Below are positions 18,159 to 27,133 of a DNA stretch of 40,124 nucleotides, piece after piece. Under the pieces are notes generated by a model that saw only the letters and a list, made by a program, of their open reading frames with translations, made no database searches and was not told the DNA's origin. Origin of the DNA: Synechococcales cyanobacterium M55_K2018_004 (GTDB lineage Bacteria > Cyanobacteriota > Cyanobacteriia > Elainellales > Elainellaceae); contig DVEB01000181.1 in NCBI GenBank assembly GCA_015295905.1, forward strand, positions 1 through 40,124. The letters run 5' to 3'. The translations under genes and the position numbers were made by a program. How positions within the stretch are numbered: position 1 is the first letter of the stretch; every line of letters begins with the position of its first letter.

Positions 18159-19286
18159 ATGATCAGTTTGCCGTTTACCAGTAATGCTGCCCCTGCCGCA
18201 GTGCGTCGCCCCACCTTTGCTGTCGAATTTGGCAGTGGGAATAGTGGTGGTGGCCTGGGCGGACTTGCAGGAGCTGCCGCCAGCACAGTGGGCCTAGGGG
18301 GAGGCAGTGAAGACCCTTGGCAACGCAGCCTTATTGCCATCAGTGTGCAACTGGGGATGGCGCCGTTTGTGGATGAGGCGGTGATTACCCTGTCGAGCGA
18401 TAGTCAGGCTCCAGCGGTGGCGCTGGCCGATGAGGGGCAGATTTCCCTGGGCTATGCAGATGGGGAGGCGATCGCCATCCTCAAGGGCACAGTCCAGCAA
18501 ATTCGCCGCAACTTGCGGGGCACTCAGTCTCTGCGCGTGAGTAATGGCGGGGCAGATCTCACGCGGTTGCGTCTGAACCAAAGTTTTGCCCAACAGACCG
18601 CCGGAAAAATTGTGAAGGAATTGGCAAGCCAGGCAACCGTAGCAATAGACACAGTGGAGGATGGCGTTGATTTGCCCGCCTACGCCATCAGCGATCGCAT
18701 CCCTGCCTATCAGCACATCGCCGCCCTCGCTCAGAAAAGTGGCTACCTAGCCTACTTTACTGCCGCAGGTAAACTCTGTTTTGTGCCGCCAAACGCTGGA
18801 GAGGCAGTACAGACCTTTAGGTATGGGCAAGATATTTTGGCGTTAGAGGTGAGCGAGACAAAGGCTGCCGCCGCCGTCACGGTCATCGGTGAGGGGGCGG
18901 CTGGTCATCAGGGTAATGAGGCCTGGAGTTGGTTGGTCAACGACCCGGCCAGTGTGACGGCAACGGCAGGCAGGGGCAATACCGCCCCCCTCTATGCAGA
19001 TGGGGCGGTACGTAGTCAGAAAACAGCCACTCAGGTGGCAGGGGCGATCGCCAGTCAAACCCGTTCGCTCGACGTCACGGGTCGTCTCTGGGTTGCGGGT
19101 GCCCCAGCCATTGCCATTGGCAGCACGTTTGAAATTACCGACGCCCCCAATGCAAGATTGAACGGAAAATTTTTGACCTATCAGGTGTGGCACCGCTACA
19201 CCAAAACCCATGGATTTACGACGTTGATTCATTTCCGCACGGCTAGCTCTGGCAGTGGACTAGGAAATTTACTGGGAGGACTTTGA
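18159..19286 (+). CDS. CIS baseplate hub, gpD/gp27-like
   Basis: A 375-residue protein with an excellent ribosome-binding site (AAGGAGGTGA). Residues 25-50 form a glycine-rich loop (GSGNSGGGLGG) inserted near the N-terminus. The following part (LIAISVQLGMAPFVDEAVIT, TVQQIRRNLRGTQSLRVS, then AYAISDRIPAYQHIAALAQK) follows the late-control-D/gp27 pattern of two barrel domains joined by helical segments. It would form the trimeric hub between tube and spike. The spike gene overlaps it in TGATG, as in many P2-like and CIS clusters. Confidence 0.8.
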   Translation: MISLPFTSNAAPAAVRRPTFAVEFGSGNSGGGLGGLAGAAASTVGLGGGSEDPWQRSLIAISVQLGMAPFVDEAVITLSSDSQAPAVALADEGQISLGYADGEAIAILKGTVQQIRRNLRGTQSLRVSNGGADLTRLRLNQSFAQQTAGKIVKELASQATVAIDTVEDGVDLPAYAISDRIPAYQHIAALAQKSGYLAYFTAAGKLCFVPPNAGEAVQTFRYGQDILALEVSETKAAAAVTVIGEGAAGHQGNEAWSWLVNDPASVTATAGRGNTAPLYADGAVRSQKTATQVAGAIASQTRSLDVTGRLWVAGAPAIAIGSTFEITDAPNARLNGKFLTYQVWHRYTKTHGFTTLIHFRTASSGSGLGNLLGGL

Positions 19287-19942
19287 TGACCACAACGTTT
19301 ACTCTCTTTGAAACCATCCAGCGGATCGTGCGGGACGAACTGCGCCACCTGCACAGTGCAGAACTGGCGATCGTGCAGAGTCAACACCCCCACGCCAGCA
19401 CTTCCGACCAGGATAATTACGCCTGTACGGTGGTGCTACGCAACTCAGGCATTGTCCTGAAACAAGTCCCCGTGGCTACCTCCCACATTGGCACCGCCAG
19501 TATCCCGAATGTCGGGGACCTAGTGCTAGTGCAATTTATTGGCGGCGATTTGAATGCCCCGGTGATCACCGGCAGCCTTTACACCGACACGGCTCGTCCC
19601 CCCATCAGTGAGGCCCATCAACTCGTGTGGCATCTACCCTTAGGAGCCAATGAGGACGATGCAATTCAACTAAACGTCCAGAGTGGGGATACCCGTCAGA
19701 TTACTCTTAGCCTCGGCAGTGGACTGAAGCTAGACGTGAAAGATGATGATCCTGTGGTGACTCTGACGATTGATGGTGGTAAAGCAACGCTACAAATTGA
19801 CCGCGATGGAGCAGTGATGCTGGAAAGCCAAGGAGATCTGACCTTCAAGGGCAATAAAATCACCCTAGAGGGGCAAAGTCAACTCGACTTAAAAGGAGGT
19901 ACGGTGAATATCAAAGGTCAGCCCATGGTTAACATCAACTAA
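19286..19942 (+). CDS. CIS spike protein, gpV/VgrG-type
   Basis: A 218-residue protein. GGGAGGA lies 5 nt before ATG 19286, favouring this start over a TTG one codon earlier. Residues of about 25-110 form an OB-fold domain typical of baseplate assembly protein V and gp5 (VATSHIGTASIPNVGDLVLV, FIGGDLNAPVITGSLY). The remainder is a repetitive beta region with alternating short strands (ITLSLGSGLKLDVKDD, LTFKGNKITLEGQSQLDLKG), consistent with a triple beta-helix needle ending at GQPMVNIN. The PAAR gene downstream supplies the tip. Confidence 0.88.
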   Translation: MTTTFTLFETIQRIVRDELRHLHSAELAIVQSQHPHASTSDQDNYACTVVLRNSGIVLKQVPVATSHIGTASIPNVGDLVLVQFIGGDLNAPVITGSLYTDTARPPISEAHQLVWHLPLGANEDDAIQLNVQSGDTRQITLSLGSGLKLDVKDDDPVVTLTIDGGKATLQIDRDGAVMLESQGDLTFKGNKITLEGQSQLDLKGGTVNIKGQPMVNIN

Positions 19943-20018
19943 ATGTTTTCTTGATCATCTGCTTGATCAATTCATTCAGACAAAAACAATAGATTGGGTA
20001 TATGTAATCGATCGTATC

Positions 20019-20110
20019 ATACGGAATCCGCCTATAAAGTAGCAGTTAGTTTTTGGTAGAACGGCGTTCTACCAAAAACTAACCGACCCTATAAGCAACG
20101 GATTCCGTAT
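20019..20110. repeat. Variable-core palindromic element, copy A
   Basis: A 92-nt element with terminal inverted repeats ATACGGAATCCG and CGGATTCCGTAT. A second nested palindrome, TTTTTGGTAGA and TCTACCAAAAA, encloses a short core. It lies between the spike and PAAR genes. It encodes nothing. Copy B shares both ends and the inner arms but has a longer core. The size and structure resemble a MITE or REP-like element. Confidence 0.9.
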
Positions 20111-20138
20111 CAAAAGTAATCTACTCACACTAACGACA

Positions 20139-20534
20139 ATGGCTCAACCTGCGGCAAAACAAGGCGATCGCATTCTGGCAACCGACACCCACATAGTGAT
20201 GCTTCCGTCTCCCGGTGGCCCCATTCCCACACCGCTGCCCCACCCCTTTGCAGGCCAGTTGGATGGTGGCCTCAGTCCCGATGTGACAGTAGAAGGGAAA
20301 GCGGCAGCCGTGCAGGGCAGTACAGCCACTAACACACCGTCCCATATCCCTCAAGGGGGGCCGTTTCAGACACCACCCCGCAACCAAGCCACTATTCAAC
20401 TAGGCAGCACGACGGTGATGATCAACGGCAAGCCAGCAGCCCGCAACGGCGATCCGGCGATCACCTGTAATGACCCCGCCGACTTACCCATAGGAACGGT
20501 GGTTGCAGTGGGGACTGTGATGATTGGAGGGTGA
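20139..20534 (+). CDS. PAAR-domain spike tip
   Basis: A 131-residue PAAR protein made of short repeated strands: GDRILATDTHIVMLPSPGG, VTVEGKAAAVQGSTATNTPS followed by HIPQGG, IQLGSTTVMINGKPAARNGD and AITCNDPAD. His and Cys residues in DTHIV, PSHIP and ITCND are placed to bind the metal ion that sharpens PAAR tips. It would cap the trimeric spike and could carry effectors. The gene sits between two copies of the same palindromic element, which separates it from the spike gene and the gp25 gene, and it has no obvious ribosome-binding site. Confidence 0.9.
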   Translation: MAQPAAKQGDRILATDTHIVMLPSPGGPIPTPLPHPFAGQLDGGLSPDVTVEGKAAAVQGSTATNTPSHIPQGGPFQTPPRNQATIQLGSTTVMINGKPAARNGDPAITCNDPADLPIGTVVAVGTVMIGG

Positions 20535-20546
20535 GGAAATGTTGTG

Positions 20547-20650
20547 ATACGGAATCCGCCTATAAAGTAGCAGTTAGTTTTTGGTAGAGTGCGCGCGCCG
20601 CGCGCACTCTACCAAAAACTAACCGACCCTATAAGCAACGGATTCCGTAT
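20547..20650. repeat. Variable-core palindromic element, copy B
   Basis: A 104-nt element nearly identical to copy A at both ends and in the inner arms (TTTTTGGTAGA/TCTACCAAAAA), but the core is replaced by a GC-only palindrome, GTGCGCGCGCCGCGCGCAC. It lies in the same orientation as copy A, on the other side of the PAAR gene. Confidence 0.9.
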
Positions 20651-20709
20651 GAGTTTTGATCTTCGATTTTGGAGTTTGGTTTTTATCACAACTGAGGAGT
20701 GATCGACGA

Positions 20710-20779
20710 ATACAATTCATCTGTACAGTGGCCATTTGACGCCACAACAAACGGCCCCAACAACCGACGGAGTCGGTAT
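20710..20779. repeat. Variable-core palindromic element, copy C (short)
   Basis: A 70-nt relative of the family. The left end ATACAATTCATCTGTACAG matches the left end of copy D in 17 of 24 aligned positions after a 2-nt deletion, and the right end CGACGGAGTCGGTAT matches copies D and E. The inner hairpin is lost or much reduced. It lies upstream of the gp25-like gene. Confidence 0.65.
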
Positions 20780-20833
20780 GAGACAGGGTTTAGGGGTTAG
20801 TGACATCATGGTTTTGCAAACGGAGTTTTATCG

Positions 20834-21295
20834 ATGCCAGAAAATTCTCAACTCCGCCAGGACTTGCGGTTGCGGCTCAAGCATGCGGAACTTCGCCCAG
20901 TCTATACGGTGGCGGAACAGAGGCGGCGCTTGTCCAACCAGCTGCAGCAATTGACGGATTGGGCGCTGGTGCAGGGGCGCGATAATTTGGCCCAAGCCAT
21001 TATCCTGCGGTTGCTCACGCCACGGGGGGAACTGGCCGCTTTGGGGCATCCGCAGTATGGATCGCGCCTGCCAGAGTTAATTGGAACACGCAACACGGCG
21101 ACCAACCGCAATCTGATCAAACTCTACATCCTGGAGAGTTTGAAACAGGAACCCCGGATTGCCCAGGTGGAGGCGATCGCCGTGACAGCAGATCCGGTGA
21201 TGCGCGATCGCGTCAATGTCGTCTTGAGTGTCCTCCCCATTGACAGCCGCATTCCCCTCACCATTGGCCCCTTTGCATTGGAGTTAGCCCCATGA
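20834..21295 (+). CDS. CIS baseplate wedge protein, gp25/GPW-like
   Basis: A 153-residue protein with the gp25/GPW pattern: a helix (AIILRLLTPRGELAALGHPQ) followed by YGSRLPELIG, and the diagnostic Glu-Pro-Arg motif at residues 106-108 (KQEPRIAQVEAI). In T4 this motif anchors the core bundle of the baseplate wedge. The C-terminal strands end at FALELAP. The stop overlaps the next start (ATGAG). This is one of the most conserved contractile-system proteins and confirms a complete baseplate. Confidence 0.92.
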   Translation: MPENSQLRQDLRLRLKHAELRPVYTVAEQRRRLSNQLQQLTDWALVQGRDNLAQAIILRLLTPRGELAALGHPQYGSRLPELIGTRNTATNRNLIKLYILESLKQEPRIAQVEAIAVTADPVMRDRVNVVLSVLPIDSRIPLTIGPFALELAP

Positions 21296-23034
21296 GTTTC
21301 CGCCGCCGCCCCTATCCAGAAGTGCTGGATAACTTGCTGACCCACCTGACGGGAGGCGTTGCCGCCGAGTTGCATCCCTTTCCGCCGTCAGAGGTCACGG
21401 CTCCTCCCTACCAGCACCATCTACAACAGCCCAAGGTGGGCGCGATCCAGTCCATCTACGGCAGTCGCGATGGCGAGCCAACCTTATTCAACCCAGGTAA
21501 AGACTACACCCTGTTGCCCGATCAGCAGACGGTGCAATGGCTGGAAGGGGGGCAACTGCCTGACCCCGGCACTCTGGTGGCTATCAACTACTACCCAGAG
21601 TCAGCGCAACCGATTCTGACGGATATTTACACTGGCAGCGTGGCCCGCACGCTGTCTGAGACGGTGGCGCTGGAAATTGCTCGACTCTACGCCCAGCTAG
21701 AAGTCGTCTACGATTCGGGATTTGTGGACACCGCAACAGACAGTGCGCTGGATAAGGTGGTGGCTTTACTAGGGATTGAGCGGGTGACGGGGGGCCGCGC
21801 GGCTGGGCTGGTGGAGTTTACCCGCTCAGCCAACAGTCTGGGGGCGATCAACATCCCTGCAGGGACGCGCGTCTTAACAGCGGATGGCAATGTGGAATAC
21901 GAAACAACGGCAACTGTGCAGATGGCACCGGGGCAGAATACTATCCGCGTCAATGCACGCGACTTGGAGACCAACGATCCCCTCCCTGCCGACTCGCTCA
22001 CTGTCCTGGCTCTGCCTCTCGTCGGGATTGAGCGAGTAACCAACCCAGCACCAACGGCAATCGCCACCCAGTCAGAAAGTGATGCAGAACTCCGCAGCCG
22101 CGCCAAAAACTTCCTCTATAGCAGCCAACGAGCGACGCTGGGTGCCCTGCAACAGGCGATCGCCCGCCAAGGGGTGAAGGTGGAATTAGACGAAGTCCTT
22201 GATGAGACGACGGGGTGTCCCTACGTGCGGGTAATCGTGCAGGAAGAGGCGATGCCTCCCGAACTGCACCAGCGCATCTTGCAGGCGATTGAAGATGCCC
22301 GACCTGCCGGGGTGCGGGTTGAACCACCAAGCATACACCCGCCGGTGAAAATCCACCTGCAACTGCGCTTAACCACCAACGATAGCTTGCTCGACCAGGA
22401 CCGACAAGCCATCCAGCGATCGCTGCGGGATGCCTATCGAGACTATTTCGCCAAACTCCCAGTGGGTCAAGCGGGCAGCCTCAACCGCTTGATTGGGCTA
22501 GCACTGGCGCTGCGGGGCGTCGAGGATGTGCAGATCCTGAAGGGCGTGCGGGGCGATACGCAGGCAAATATTCTGGAGCGGGAAACCGGCCAACTGCTGA
22601 CCGTCGGCTTCCCCACAACGCTAGGAGACTTAGATATTACCGATGTCAATCTGCCGACGCGCCTGACGGTGATCGTCACGGCCCCAGCAGACGCCGCTCC
22701 AGTTGACCGGCCTGCTATGCAAGCAGCGATGACAACTGCCCTCACCACCCTCAACCGCCTCAACGCCGTGGATGATCCTCCCCTTGCCAGCCGTCAGGTC
22801 TCCTACTCGCGCTTGTTGCAGGTGGTGCCGCTGCCCAACAAACCGGCTGCACCGCTGGCAGACCACAACCCAGCAACTCCCATCCCGGCGATCGCCCCCT
22901 ACCAAGTGCAGTTTGTCATTACCCAGGCCAGCCAACTCAGCTACCGGCTCGCTCAAGCCAGTGACCCCATCTACGAACTGACGCCGTTTGAACGGTTGAG
23001 TCTGCTCAGTATTGAAGTGCAGGGAGGGAGATGA
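21292..23034 (+). CDS. CIS baseplate wedge protein, gp6/gpJ-like
   Basis: A 580-residue protein. The middle contains the baseplate-J signature: the helix SETVALEIARLYAQLEVVYD, then GLVEFTRSANSLGAINIPAG with TRVLTADGNVEYET, and ESDAELRSRAKNFLYSSQRA. The C-terminal domain includes QAIEDARPAGVRVEPPSIHP, the repeated alpha/beta module of gpJ. It pairs with the gp7-like protein to form the iris-like wedges of the baseplate. It overlaps the genes on both sides by 4 nt, indicating a tightly coupled gp25-gp6-gp7 unit. Confidence 0.88.
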   Translation: MSFRRRPYPEVLDNLLTHLTGGVAAELHPFPPSEVTAPPYQHHLQQPKVGAIQSIYGSRDGEPTLFNPGKDYTLLPDQQTVQWLEGGQLPDPGTLVAINYYPESAQPILTDIYTGSVARTLSETVALEIARLYAQLEVVYDSGFVDTATDSALDKVVALLGIERVTGGRAAGLVEFTRSANSLGAINIPAGTRVLTADGNVEYETTATVQMAPGQNTIRVNARDLETNDPLPADSLTVLALPLVGIERVTNPAPTAIATQSESDAELRSRAKNFLYSSQRATLGALQQAIARQGVKVELDEVLDETTGCPYVRVIVQEEAMPPELHQRILQAIEDARPAGVRVEPPSIHPPVKIHLQLRLTTNDSLLDQDRQAIQRSLRDAYRDYFAKLPVGQAGSLNRLIGLALALRGVEDVQILKGVRGDTQANILERETGQLLTVGFPTTLGDLDITDVNLPTRLTVIVTAPADAAPVDRPAMQAAMTTALTTLNRLNAVDDPPLASRQVSYSRLLQVVPLPNKPAAPLADHNPATPIPAIAPYQVQFVITQASQLSYRLAQASDPIYELTPFERLSLLSIEVQGGR

Positions 23035-25436
23035 TGGCTCGCTTTGACCCAATGCGCGATCGCCTACCTAGCCTCTATCGGCCTGACCCTGGCGACCGCT
23101 CTCTGCTGGCTCACCTGCTTCAAGCCGTGGGGGCCAGCCTCGACCAACTTAACCAGGAAGCCAGCGACGTGTTGCAGGCACACTGGTTCAACGTTGCCAA
23201 CCGCGCCCTCTACAGCCCAGTCTTCCTACGGCAACGGCAACTGCGACAGCAACCCTTCCCCCGCTCAACCGACCCAATCCTCGACACCTATCCCTACATC
23301 GACGACTTGGCCTACCTCGCTGCTCTGCTGAACATTGCCCCATGGCAAGACCCACCTGCCCAAAGGGAACTGACGGAAGCCTACCGCGATCGCATCCGTC
23401 AAATCGTGGCCCTATATCGGGATGGCCTCGCTACCCTAAATGCCCTCCGGCGCATGGTGAAGGCCCAACTCCCGGTAAACCTGATGGCTCCCCTGCCAGA
23501 GCGCGATCGCGGCCTGTTTCTAGAAGAATTTCCGCTGCTCGCCCCACAACGCCACCCCATCCAAGCGCCTGGCCTACCGCTGGAACTCGTGGGACCGCTG
23601 ATGCGCTGGTCGGTCCATAACCCCAGTGTGCAACCCGTGCCAGTGACACTCTACCTGCAGGGGGTAACGCCTGTGGCTGGGCAGATCGACCCGACAGAGA
23701 CCCCCGTGATTGAACTGTATCAAGGGCAGACTGACCTGCCGCTCGGCATTGCCTACCAGGGAAATCTGAGTGCGGGTCAGGTGTTGCGGTTGCGCCCCAC
23801 CCTCACCAGTTGGCTGGGCACTGATACAGGCGTGTTGCGATCGCCCGCCCAAGCCATCACGACGGCTCCCCCTCCCCTAACCGGCTGGGCAACCGCCCAC
23901 GAGGAACTTACGGGATCAGTAAGCGCCATCCTGCAGGCAGGCGATCGCACCCTCTGGCTGGCCCACAACATAGAAGGTAGCGGCCAACTCTGGCGGTTTG
24001 ACGGTCGGCAGTGGCAGCCGATCCTGACCGATGCCAGTCTACCTCCCATCCACTGCCTTGCCCTCGCTGCTCAAGACTTGCTGATCGGCAGCGATCGCGG
24101 CCTGCTGCGCCTTCCCCTATTCCCCGTGGACAACACCTGGACACCCTCTCCCAGTCCTGCCGGGCTGAACCAACCCGCTGTCTATGCAATCGCCAGCGTC
24201 AACGGTGAGTGGTGGTTGGGCACAGCCACCGGCGTCAAGACCCTGGGAACCGGGGATACGCTGCAAGACCGGGCGCTCCCCGGCAGCCCCATCTACGCGC
24301 TGCACCTCGACCGCAATGGTCTGCTCTTTTTGGCAGGTGATCGCGGCCTATTCCAGTTCCAGCCAGGATTAGACGCCTGGTACTTCTACAGCGGTGCCAG
24401 TGAAACGGAGCAAGCCCCCGAGTGGGCACCGCTCAACCCCAATGTGCCCCCCGCCGAGAGCGCGGTTCACCTGCCCCCCGTGCGTGCCCTCTGCCGCGGG
24501 CGAGACCAGTCGCTCTGGCTAGGCACGGCAAAAGGCTTGGCCCGCTACGTTGCCCGTGCCGTTCAGGGCCTCACCTACGAAACCGCCCTCGAAGCCTTTC
24601 CTGACCTGACGACAGGGCCAGTCTACTGCATTCAGGCCGATGACCGGGGCATGGTGTGGTTTGGCTGCGATCGCGGGCTGTTGCGCTACGACGGTCGGGA
24701 TATGTGGCAATACCAGGGCGATCGCTGGCACCCCCTCGGCAAAGCAGACACCCTCTATCACGCAGACCGCTCAACGCAGCCTCGCGGCCATTGGCGCTTC
24801 GATCGCACCGCTGGCGAGTGGCAACGCCCCCACCCCGACCCCCTCGCCGCACCACTGACCGTCCGTACGCAGGCGGAACCCGCCGTCCACGCCCTCCTCT
24901 GGACCGATGGGGTGGTGGCAGACCTAGGCGAGTGGCAGAACGACGAATTTGTGGCGATCGCCCAAGCAACAGACCCCACTTCCCGGCTCGTCATGCGCTA
25001 TCGACTCGATGCCCAGCGAATTGTCAATGGCGGCATTCCAGCAGTGCCCCGGCTGCCCGTAGGGCACTCTACGTGGCGCTACTTGGCGCTGGAACCCACC
25101 CCCTTCACCGAGCCAGACATTAAACCCGCCTGGACCCGCGAAGGCCGTCTGTTGCCGCCGCCGCCCACGCAGTCCGTAGACCCCGAATCGGGCCGCTACG
25201 ACCGACAAACCCCTCCCCCTGCTAGCGAGTTCGACCGTTCTCTGTTTGCCTTCAACCCCTCCGCTCAAGTCCGGTTTGGCTGGGCTGCTCGCCGCCCTCT
25301 AACGGTGCTAGCCCAGGTGCATCTGCGATCGCCCAGCGAAACCCTCGACCCCCTGATCTTGCAACGAGTTGCACAGGGCATCGAGCAGGTGCGTCCTGCT
25401 GGGGTGCAAGTCGTTTTGAACGTGGATGAGGTATAG
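23031..25436 (+). CDS. CIS baseplate gp7/gpI-like protein fused to a beta-propeller
   Basis: An 801-residue protein. Residues 1-230 match the tail-protein-I/gp7 type (FDPMRDRLPSLYRPDPGDRS at the start, then a long helical part ending LRRMVKAQLPVNLMAPLP). From about 295 to 580 there are repeats of the regulator-propeller kind: LWLAHNIEGSGQLWRFDGRQ, LLIGSDRGLLRLP, WWLGTATGVKTL, LFLAGDRGLFQF, LWLGTAKGLARY and VWFGCDRGLLRYDGR. The last 40 residues (ILQRVAQGIEQVRPAGVQVV) return to the baseplate module. The propeller therefore appears inserted within a wedge protein, where it could be a surface or binding module. Its ATG overlaps the preceding stop. Confidence 0.8.
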   Translation: MMARFDPMRDRLPSLYRPDPGDRSLLAHLLQAVGASLDQLNQEASDVLQAHWFNVANRALYSPVFLRQRQLRQQPFPRSTDPILDTYPYIDDLAYLAALLNIAPWQDPPAQRELTEAYRDRIRQIVALYRDGLATLNALRRMVKAQLPVNLMAPLPERDRGLFLEEFPLLAPQRHPIQAPGLPLELVGPLMRWSVHNPSVQPVPVTLYLQGVTPVAGQIDPTETPVIELYQGQTDLPLGIAYQGNLSAGQVLRLRPTLTSWLGTDTGVLRSPAQAITTAPPPLTGWATAHEELTGSVSAILQAGDRTLWLAHNIEGSGQLWRFDGRQWQPILTDASLPPIHCLALAAQDLLIGSDRGLLRLPLFPVDNTWTPSPSPAGLNQPAVYAIASVNGEWWLGTATGVKTLGTGDTLQDRALPGSPIYALHLDRNGLLFLAGDRGLFQFQPGLDAWYFYSGASETEQAPEWAPLNPNVPPAESAVHLPPVRALCRGRDQSLWLGTAKGLARYVARAVQGLTYETALEAFPDLTTGPVYCIQADDRGMVWFGCDRGLLRYDGRDMWQYQGDRWHPLGKADTLYHADRSTQPRGHWRFDRTAGEWQRPHPDPLAAPLTVRTQAEPAVHALLWTDGVVADLGEWQNDEFVAIAQATDPTSRLVMRYRLDAQRIVNGGIPAVPRLPVGHSTWRYLALEPTPFTEPDIKPAWTREGRLLPPPPTQSVDPESGRYDRQTPPPASEFDRSLFAFNPSAQVRFGWAARRPLTVLAQVHLRSPSETLDPLILQRVAQGIEQVRPAGVQVVLNVDEV

Positions 25437-25579
25437 CGCATGAACCGACCCCCTCAACAATGCGGCTGCACTGACAAAAGTCATTGATCGCTGAAAAACG
25501 GACTGCACTTGCATCAGTCCTGCTCCGTTCCCCGTCCTCATCTTTTCCCTGTCCTGATCCTTCAACGCGAGGTTAACTT

Positions 25580-27121
25580 ATGGGTCTCCTGGTAGATAGC
25601 ATTGGCAACAAAGCCCCCGGCAATCTGATCACCGCCGCCGACTGGAACACTCTCATCGCAGCGGTTGAGGCCGTTGAAACCGGCCTGACTCAACAAATTA
25701 ATACCGTTCAAGCAACTTTATCAGCGCGGATCGAGACCCTCGAAACCAGATTCAACCAACTGCAAACAAGCCTCAACGCCCTGCAAGCCGTAGTGACCCC
25801 GCTGCTGAGCCAGTACCGCCGCGTCGCCCTCAGCACCACACGCGTCAATTACGCCATTGGAGAACTGGCAGAAATTACGGTGCAGGTTACCGATTTGCAG
25901 GGCAGACCCGTCACCTTTGCCAACGATCAGCGCCCCTGGATTGACCTAGTGACGACCTGGGGCCAGTTCAAACCAGTCGGTGGGTTCGAGAGCTTGGGGG
26001 GAGTGGGCGATCGCACCATCTCTGTCCGCACCAACACTCAGGGACTCGCCCGAGTGCAACTGCGGTCTGACTACGCCGAAGGACTGGCAGATGAAGACGA
26101 AAACGAAATGGCCGCTGCGCTGAATTTCCGCTTTAATGGCAGCCTCACCATTGCCCAGGCCATCCTAGCTGCCAACACTCCCCAGGAAGCGGCCTCCGCC
26201 TACCAAGCCATGCACCGCTTCTACGATGGCACCCAGCCTACCATCAGCAGTCCCACTCGCGTGCGCACTTATCTCGATACCCACTATCTCCGCAATCCTG
26301 CCCTTGCAGTGGGCAAGCTGATCCCGTTCTACCGCCTACGCTGGCGCGACTACCGGGCTACGGTGATGGCCTTCGCCAAGCCCGACAGCGACCCCCTGAC
26401 GCCAGACACCAGCCTGGGTGTGAGTTCAATCCAGGTTACCTACCGCGACTGGATTGGCCCCTGGATCATCGACTACATCGATCCCCCCCGCAAGGGCGAT
26501 CTGGTGGGCACCATCCGCGATCGCCTGCGGCCTAGGATTGACCGCAACTATCTTGACTCCATCACGCGCGTCAAACTAGAAGTCCAAGACATTGTTCGCA
26601 ATCAAGGACTCGTCGGGAAACAACGCGACTACGGCCTCGTCCGCGAGGCCATGATTAGCCTGAATACAGACAGTAATCCCACTTTCTTTAACTCCCTGGT
26701 CAGCGCCGTACAGGACGCAGTGACCATGCAGCAAACCCTAGAAGCCGTGCAGGTGGGAACCGCCAATTTACCCAGTCAAACGGTTGCCTTTGAGGTCTTT
26801 ACCAATGCAGCCACCCGCGCCGACACAAGTGCTGCCACCGCCCAAGCTCAGCTTGACCAGAGCCTCACGCAGCGGCTCACCCAGCAGGTGCAGCAGGTCC
26901 GCACTGAGTTAAGGCAAGAGCAATTAGCCTTCCAAAATAACTTGGTGGCCGATAATGGGGTGTTGCGCAATACAGTCAATGCCCAGATTGCTCCGCTGCG
27001 TCAGCAGGTGATTGCCCTGCAACAACTGGGCGACCCCACTGTGGTGAGAAATAGCTTAAATGAAGTAGCGGCTATTAAAGATCGGGTGAACAATCTGCAA
27101 GCGATCATTCAACGTCGATAG
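25580..27121 (+). CDS. Coiled-coil/Ig-like protein, putative CIS fibre or surface protein A
   Basis: A 513-residue protein. Residues of about 25-75 form a coiled coil (TQQINTVQATLSARIETLET). An Ig-like domain at about 85-160 contains ITVQVTDLQGRPVTF and LVTTWGQFKP. A helical middle region follows, and the C-terminus is again coiled coil (TQQVQQVRTELRQEQLAFQN). The Ig-like domain, the TTWG motif and the TNTQGLARVQL strand are shared with the next gene, so the two arose by duplication. Their position after the baseplate genes is where tail fibre genes usually sit. No known fibre domain is recognised. Confidence 0.6.
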   Translation: MGLLVDSIGNKAPGNLITAADWNTLIAAVEAVETGLTQQINTVQATLSARIETLETRFNQLQTSLNALQAVVTPLLSQYRRVALSTTRVNYAIGELAEITVQVTDLQGRPVTFANDQRPWIDLVTTWGQFKPVGGFESLGGVGDRTISVRTNTQGLARVQLRSDYAEGLADEDENEMAAALNFRFNGSLTIAQAILAANTPQEAASAYQAMHRFYDGTQPTISSPTRVRTYLDTHYLRNPALAVGKLIPFYRLRWRDYRATVMAFAKPDSDPLTPDTSLGVSSIQVTYRDWIGPWIIDYIDPPRKGDLVGTIRDRLRPRIDRNYLDSITRVKLEVQDIVRNQGLVGKQRDYGLVREAMISLNTDSNPTFFNSLVSAVQDAVTMQQTLEAVQVGTANLPSQTVAFEVFTNAATRADTSAATAQAQLDQSLTQRLTQQVQQVRTELRQEQLAFQNNLVADNGVLRNTVNAQIAPLRQQVIALQQLGDPTVVRNSLNEVAAIKDRVNNLQAIIQRR

Positions 27122-27133
27122 GGGTTTCCGGCC

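Noticed and set aside
20019-20110. Intrinsic terminator of the spike gene
   Set aside because: The same ends recur in four other places with different cores, so it is a dispersed element, although it may also stop transcription.
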